From Hwanghaeella sp. (GTDB taxonomy: Bacteria > Pseudomonadota > Alphaproteobacteria > UBA8366 > Aestuariispiraceae), in assembly GCA_028282025.1 (NCBI GenBank), contig JANQIT010000074.1:1-64000 (forward strand): 64,000 nt of DNA, read 5' to 3'. Both the position numbers and the translations under genes were made by a program. Numbering within the stretch: position 1 is the first letter of the stretch; every line of letters starts with the position of its first letter. Positions 58,769-64,000 of this stretch are shown here, in pieces. Below the pieces are notes generated by a model that was given only the letters and a program-made list of their open reading frames with translations, was not told the origin of the DNA and did not search any database.

Positions 58769-59683
58769 CTACTGAAGTCTTGTCAGGATCGTGTGGGCGG
58801 TTTCGAGCCGTTCAAAAACATCCGACGGCGTCATGCCCCCGACGGGCGGACGAAATTCGGTCTCGGCCTCAATCCCCAACTGCACTTTGGCAACCACAAG
58901 ATCAGCCAAAACCATGCCGAGCAAATCGTTGACATGCGCGGGTGTGATCCGCCCGGTCCGCATGGTCGGTTCGACAACGCCCGCCGGCAGTTGAACCAAC
59001 CTGTCGTCGCCGTTCAGATCTCTCAGCGCGGTTAAAAGGTCAGCGCCACGCTTATAGACGTCTCCGGGTTTCTTGCCGGCGACCGCCGGGCTGTTATCGG
59101 GAACGTTTTCCAACCCGCGGTGCCGCGCCAGTTCCTGTGTAACGCTGACGATCGTGTCGGCAACGCGATACACATCGTTCGGCAGCGGTGGCGGAACGTC
59201 CATCGCCTGGGCAAGTTGAAGGCTGCGCAGCAGGGCGCGATAGACATCCGTGGGGGATTTCTTGTCCGAAAGATCCTGCGCCGCAGCTGCCGGCAGCGCG
59301 AGCTTGCCCGCCAGCTCATTAGTGTCGGACAGCACGGAATCCACCAACTGCTTCACATCGACCGGCGTCAAATCGCGTCCGGGAATGGCCGGGAGAGAGC
59401 GCGCTTGAAGCCCGTTCAGTTTCCGGACCGTTTGCAGAATCTCGAACACCGCACGCGCTTTCTGAAAGACGTGCCGGGGCCGCCGGTTCGACAATTCAAT
59501 GGTCTCAGCCGCCGGGACCGGCAGCAGCGCCGCTCCCAGCAACTCTTCTAGTTGAGAATTCGTTGCCTGGACGACACTGTAAACTTGTGTTGGCGTGATC
59601 TTTGTCTGCGCATGCACCGGTGCAGCAGACAAACCAAGCCCGAACGCAATTGCCGAAAAGACGGCAAGACGCGGAATCGACAT
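58769..59683 (-). CDS. Periplasmic protein of degenerate helical repeats, cotranscribed with MCP
   Basis: Signal peptide MSIPRLAVFSAIAFGLGLSAAPVHAQ; recurrent (T)PxDVYxxxxxxxxxLxxL units; start 59683 with aggggag RBS. Confidence 0.75.
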   Translation of the reverse strand: MSIPRLAVFSAIAFGLGLSAAPVHAQTKITPTQVYSVVQATNSQLEELLGAALLPVPAAETIELSNRRPRHVFQKARAVFEILQTVRKLNGLQARSLPAIPGRDLTPVDVKQLVDSVLSDTNELAGKLALPAAAAQDLSDKKSPTDVYRALLRSLQLAQAMDVPPPLPNDVYRVADTIVSVTQELARHRGLENVPDNSPAVAGKKPGDVYKRGADLLTALRDLNGDDRLVQLPAGVVEPTMRTGRITPAHVNDLLGMVLADLVVAKVQLGIEAETEFRPPVGGMTPSDVFERLETAHTILTRLQ

Positions 59684-59861
59684 TTCATCTCCCCTTGGGA
59701 TCAGGTCTCTTTCATGCTGTCTAGATCGCATTCCAACGATTAACGATTGGTAAAAGAACTACCTGAAATCAAATGGCATTTAGGTTTTTATATTAAAATA
59801 ATATTAGGATATCATTTTATTCCTATTCTCTTGTTCGGCCGAAAACCCATCGCCGCCATCC

Positions 59862-61301
59862 TCACTTCAGAAGTGTCGTCGGCGCAGTACCGTTCTCCAC
59901 CCACTCTTCGAGAGCGGTCAACGGGTCGATGCTGAACTGATTCAACCCATCCTTACCGGGTAACAGGCCGCAATGGTCCATTCCGGGGATCATGAAAAGT
60001 CGCACCGTATCGTCCGCCTTGTCCACGCCAAGCGTGGCCTTAACTTTCTCATGCCAGTCGACCGTCTTGTATGGTGTAACAATAGCATCCGCCCAGCCGT
60101 GCCAGACAATCATCTTACCGCCGGCTTCCTGGAACTTGCCGATGTCCGGATTGTCCGAGTTGTAGACCGAGGCCATCGCAGCCAGGCGCGCCGGGTCCGC
60201 ATCGAAATCAAAGTCCAGAGGCGAATAAGACGGTCCCGGATCGTCGGCAAAAGCCATATAGGCCCCAAAATTCTTCGCGAAAAGCGGCACCAACTTGCCG
60301 CCACCACCAACCTTTCCAGTTAACCAAAGCCACCAGAACCGTTCCGACCCTTCCGGGATTCCACCGGGATAAAGTTGCTGACCTGCCGCATTCACCGGCC
60401 CCTGACGCCATTTTTCGACAACGCCCAACTCGGCATCCGTCAGACAGCTTTCCCCGGACTGGCCGGCGGCGCATTTTAGGACGCTGAGATCGACCGAACA
60501 TTGCCGCGGGTCTCCGATCAATCCGTCTACCGCGCCGTCGGCCCCGTCACACTGTTTCATCACCGCGTCACCGATCAGCTTATCCTTGCCCGCCACCAGG
60601 ATGGCCGCACCGTCGGCACCGGTATTCGCCTGTGTCAGCCACGCCATTTTCAAAGCGACGAGCCCGGTATAGTCCATCGCCGGCGCACCGGAGATGATGC
60701 CGTCGAACTGGTCCGGATATTTGAGAGAGGCCATATGGGCCATCCGTCCGCCGGTAGAGCAGCCCTGGAAATAGCTGTGCGCCGGCGCACCACCGTAGAA
60801 GGCGGCGATCATTTCCCTGGCGACCCGGTTGGTCTCACCGATAGAACGCCAACCCCAATCCCGCTCCGCATGCGGGTTGTTATGCGCCCAACCGGCGTCG
60901 ATGACATTCAGCCCATGGTGACCGCTGTCAGACGTGGCGGTTGCATAGCCCCTGCGCAGTCCCGGCCCCATGGCGTTGATGAAGGCGCCTTGACCGTCGG
61001 CGCGGCCAAGAATGCCGCAAAAACCGCCGCATCCCGCCTGATAGTATTTTCCGTTCCACCCTTCCATCGGCAGGCGCACTTCGATGGAGATTGCCGGCAA
61101 GGCGGTCGCACGGATCTGGCAATAGGCCGGGTTGTCGTCGGCGGCTGCGATAACATTCGCTGAGGAGACGAATCCGCCGTTCAACGGATAGTTCGCCAAC
61201 CCTTCGCAACGCCCCTTTGTTTCCGCCTTTGCCGCCGTCGCCACCGCCGCCAGCGCGGCGAAACCCAGGATTCCGATACGTGCGATCCGCCTCATACTCA
61301 C
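59862..61301 (-). CDS. Tannase/feruloyl esterase family protein
   Basis: YFQGCSTGGRMAHMASLKYPDQFDGIISGAPAMDYTGL; IVWHGWADAIVTPYKTVDWHEKV; signal peptide. Confidence 0.92.
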   Translation of the reverse strand: MSMRRIARIGILGFAALAAVATAAKAETKGRCEGLANYPLNGGFVSSANVIAAADDNPAYCQIRATALPAISIEVRLPMEGWNGKYYQAGCGGFCGILGRADGQGAFINAMGPGLRRGYATATSDSGHHGLNVIDAGWAHNNPHAERDWGWRSIGETNRVAREMIAAFYGGAPAHSYFQGCSTGGRMAHMASLKYPDQFDGIISGAPAMDYTGLVALKMAWLTQANTGADGAAILVAGKDKLIGDAVMKQCDGADGAVDGLIGDPRQCSVDLSVLKCAAGQSGESCLTDAELGVVEKWRQGPVNAAGQQLYPGGIPEGSERFWWLWLTGKVGGGGKLVPLFAKNFGAYMAFADDPGPSYSPLDFDFDADPARLAAMASVYNSDNPDIGKFQEAGGKMIVWHGWADAIVTPYKTVDWHEKVKATLGVDKADDTVRLFMIPGMDHCGLLPGKDGLNQFSIDPLTALEEWVENGTAPTTLLK

Positions 61302-61553
61302 CCCCTATGCTCGCAATCGTCTGTTGTGATACCGCTCATGTTTGCATACTGAGATACGCATATCCACGGCTGTTTTAAAGGATGCGTCGCGGTAGAGCTT
61401 TGGCGCAGATCAAGCGCATCCCGCGCGCAAAATGTCCGCTGGATGCTGCTGGTGCTGGGTGCGCCCCACGACCCCATCCGGTCGGGCGGGGCGGGTGGCA
61501 ATCCCGACCGAGCAGTCCTTCTGGACGGGTATGCGTAAGGGTCGGTCGTGGTA

Positions 61554-62897
61554 TCAGAGTTCCCGGCCCGCCCGCAGTTCCTTCCAACGAATCTGCGCCG
61601 TCGCACCGAGCCAAGCGAACGGTTCGGGGGGCAGTTTGGACGGTGTCCCTGCCGACAATTGCATCTGTGTGAACGTACTGTTCCTTCCGGCCGCCAAATC
61701 TGCCGCCGCAACCCCGGCAAATGTTCCTTTCGCGGTTCCCAGCCCGTTCTGGCAGCAGGCCGCGAACAGACCCTCCTCAATTTCTCCGAACGCCGGGGCG
61801 TTGTTGAGCGACAGACAGAGACGCCCGCCCCAGCGATACTCCATCGGAACATCTTTCAGTTCGGGAAAACGCGCGCGGAAGGAGCGGTCATGCTCGCCCG
61901 CGATCCGGGCGATCCTCATTTCGGAGATTTCCATGGAGGCATCGTAGGTGAAGCGGTTTCTAACGACGATGCGGTCGCCGCCCGCACCCGAAACACGCCG
62001 CACGGTCGTGCCCATCGGATCGGCCGGGGTCGCCCCCCAGGTCGGCAATCCCCCCAGACGTCTTACTTCATCCAGCGACAATTCCCGTGTCATCGACGCG
62101 TAGGTGAAGACATGCGCCAGCCGGCGGCGGAAGAAGCCGAAGCTCTCCGCATGCCCGTTTACCGCCAGGATCACCTTGGGGGCGGTGACTTGGCCCTTGG
62201 GCGTCGTGGCCGTCCACGCGCCGCCATCGCGCGTGAGATCGAGTACCGGCGTATTCTCATGAATTGAAACGCCGTTCAGTTTCAAGCCCTCCGCCACGCC
62301 ACGGACGAACATGGCCGGCTGCAGCATCGCCGCGTTAGGCGTGTACAAACCGCCCAAATAGTAATCCGAACCCGTTCGCTCCCGCATCGCCGCCGCATCG
62401 AGAAGCTCATAATCCTCTCCAAGGGCGGCTAGATGCCGTGCGTAATCCGCATTGTGTTTCAGCCCCTTATCCGTCGCCGCGGCGTTTATTTTCCCGGAAC
62501 GGGCAATGGATTCGGCCGGCATACCGAAGGAGGAAGCCGTGCTAAGGGCGAAATCTATGGCCGACCGGTTTACGGCAATCTGCAGCCGGTCGGCATCCAA
62601 CGATCCGCCGTAGTTGTCCGACGACAGGTCGTGCGGCAGGTCAATCATAAAACCGGAATTCCGCCCGGCGGGTCCCTCGCCAACCCGGACGGCATCCAGA
62701 ACGATTATCCGCTCCCCGGGCCCGATCTGCCGCAACCTTTGCGCAGCGGCCAGGCCGGCAAATCCCGCCCCGATGATAATCCAGTCGGCCATGACGGCGG
62801 TTTCCAACGGTTCCGGTTCGTCCGCCGGCGGCAGAAGCGCGTTCCATCCGGCCGGCCCGGTGTCTTTCGGCAGCCGTCTTACCTTGACTGAAGTCAT
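61554..62897 (-). CDS. FAD-dependent oxidoreductase (DAO family, PuuB-like)
   Basis: DWIIIGAGFAGLAAAQRLRQIGPGERIIVLDAVRVGEGPAGRNSGF. Confidence 0.9.
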   Translation of the reverse strand: MTSVKVRRLPKDTGPAGWNALLPPADEPEPLETAVMADWIIIGAGFAGLAAAQRLRQIGPGERIIVLDAVRVGEGPAGRNSGFMIDLPHDLSSDNYGGSLDADRLQIAVNRSAIDFALSTASSFGMPAESIARSGKINAAATDKGLKHNADYARHLAALGEDYELLDAAAMRERTGSDYYLGGLYTPNAAMLQPAMFVRGVAEGLKLNGVSIHENTPVLDLTRDGGAWTATTPKGQVTAPKVILAVNGHAESFGFFRRRLAHVFTYASMTRELSLDEVRRLGGLPTWGATPADPMGTTVRRVSGAGGDRIVVRNRFTYDASMEISEMRIARIAGEHDRSFRARFPELKDVPMEYRWGGRLCLSLNNAPAFGEIEEGLFAACCQNGLGTAKGTFAGVAAADLAAGRNSTFTQMQLSAGTPSKLPPEPFAWLGATAQIRWKELRAGREL

Positions 62898-62933
62898 CGC
62901 ACGGGAACGCCCGCCATTCCGGAATCGGACCGT

Positions 62934-64000
62934 CTAGCCAACCGCGTCGCCAGACGCCGGGTCGGTCAGATCGATCCAAATGGTTTTCAACTCCGTGTAC
63001 TGGTCATGCGCATGGACGCCATTGTCGCGTCCACCGAAACCCGACTGCTTGTACCCGCCGAACGGCGTCGAGATATCCCCCTCGCCATAGCAGTTGACCG
63101 TAACGGTGCCCGCCCGGATGGAGCGGGCCATGGAGATGGCGCGCCGCGCATTGGCGGTGAAGACCGATGCGGTCAGCCCGTAGTCGGTGTCATTCGCCAA
63201 CGCCACCGCCTCTTCATCAGACGAAACGGTTAGAACGGACAGTACGGGACCGAAGACCTCCTCCCGCGCCAGCCGGTGGGACGGGCCGACTTCATAGATC
63301 GTCGGCGGGACGAACGGTCCGTCCGCCTTGCCGCCCACGACCGCATCCTTTTTCAGGAAGGATTTGATCTTCTTGAGATGCGTCTTATCGACAATGGCCC
63401 CCAGATTGTTCACGGGGTCGAGCGGGTCGCCGGTACGCCAGTCACGCAGCCGCGCCAGCATTCTCTCCAGCAGCGGCGCCTTTACCGCCTCGTGAACGAT
63501 CAGGCGGGAGTTTGCGGAACAGTTCTCCCCCATGTTCCAGAAGGCCGCGTTGACAAGATGTTCGGCAACCAGATCGAGGTTCTCCGCATCCTCCAGAACC
63601 ACCGCGGGGTTCTTACCGCCGCATTCCAAGACGACTTTCTTGAGGTTCGAATCCGCCGAATAGCGCAGGAAGCGCCGGCCGGTCTCGGTAGAGCCGGTAA
63701 AGCTCACCATGTCGATGCCGGGATGGCGGCCCAGCGGCTCACCCACCGCGGGACCATCGCCGGGAAGAACCTGCAGCACCCCTGCGGGGACGCCTGCCTC
63801 GGCGGCGAGTTCCGCGACGCGCAAAGCGGTCAGGCTGGTCTGTTCCGCAGGTTTCACAATGACGGAACATCCGGACGCCAAGGCGGGCCCGATCTTCCAG
63901 GCCAGCATCAGAAGCGGGAAGTTCCAGGGTAAAACCGCAGCGACCACGCCAATCGGCTCCCGAACGATCATCGCGATGGCGTCGTCGCCGCCGGGGGCGG
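62934..64000 (-). CDS. Aldehyde dehydrogenase, N-terminus beyond window end
   Basis: EPIGVVAAVLPWNFPLLMLAWKIGPALASGCSVIVKPAEQTSLTAL; VVLECGGKNPAVVLEDAE; NMGENCSANSRLIV. Confidence 0.95.
   Translation of the reverse strand, partial: APGGDDAIAMIVREPIGVVAAVLPWNFPLLMLAWKIGPALASGCSVIVKPAEQTSLTALRVAELAAEAGVPAGVLQVLPGDGPAVGEPLGRHPGIDMVSFTGSTETGRRFLRYSADSNLKKVVLECGGKNPAVVLEDAENLDLVAEHLVNAAFWNMGENCSANSRLIVHEAVKAPLLERMLARLRDWRTGDPLDPVNNLGAIVDKTHLKKIKSFLKKDAVVGGKADGPFVPPTIYEVGPSHRLAREEVFGPVLSVLTVSSDEEAVALANDTDYGLTASVFTANARRAISMARSIRAGTVTVNCYGEGDISTPFGGYKQSGFGGRDNGVHAHDQYTELKTIWIDLTDPASGDAVG

Noticed and set aside
1-64000. CRISPR arrays, rRNA genes, insertion sequences
   Set aside because: No regularly spaced repeats, rRNA-like sequence or transposase genes seen by reading; only one tRNA gene found.

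Overview
Alphaproteobacterial chromosome segment (gene content resembles Rhodospirillales-type genomes), 64 kb. Left part (1-25.4 kb): alaS (partial), recA, a CckA-like hybrid kinase and a large flagellar cluster (flhB, fliR, fliQ, fliE, flgC, flgB, an FlhB C-terminal-domain homologue, fliO, fliP, a 1263-aa AMIN/TPR-like protein, two MotB-like proteins, a CheY-like receiver, a MotE-like protein, DUF6468, fliM, fliL, flgF, flgG, flgA, flgH). Middle part (25.8-40 kb): ordinary metabolic, transport and regulatory genes (gamma-glutamyltransferase, LuxR solo, PAS-like protein, M20 peptidase, DUF364, MFS, MgtE, MaeB, CoA-transferase, autotransporter). A 14.8-kb mobile island lies at about 40,490-55,295. 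It is inserted at the 3' end of tRNA-Leu(GAG) and bounded by an exact 17-bp direct repeat (tggtgcggtcgagaaga). The island has a tyrosine integrase, a serine recombinase, an SF2/P-loop helicase-like protein, a T7-like large terminase, a T7 gp14-like internal virion protein and several unknown proteins. No capsid, portal or tail genes are recognisable. Putative defence cargo sits at both ends: a zinc-ribbon plus nucleoside-deoxyribosyltransferase-like protein on the left, and a membrane-anchored Mrr-type nuclease plus a multi-TM protein on the right. I consider this island, a candidate podovirus-type phage satellite with defence cargo, the most likely undescribed system here. Right part (55.5-64 kb): lipB, a chemoreceptor preceded by an unusual helical-repeat periplasmic protein, a tannase-family protein, an FAD oxidoreductase and an aldehyde dehydrogenase (partial). 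All family calls are from reading motifs; no database search was run.
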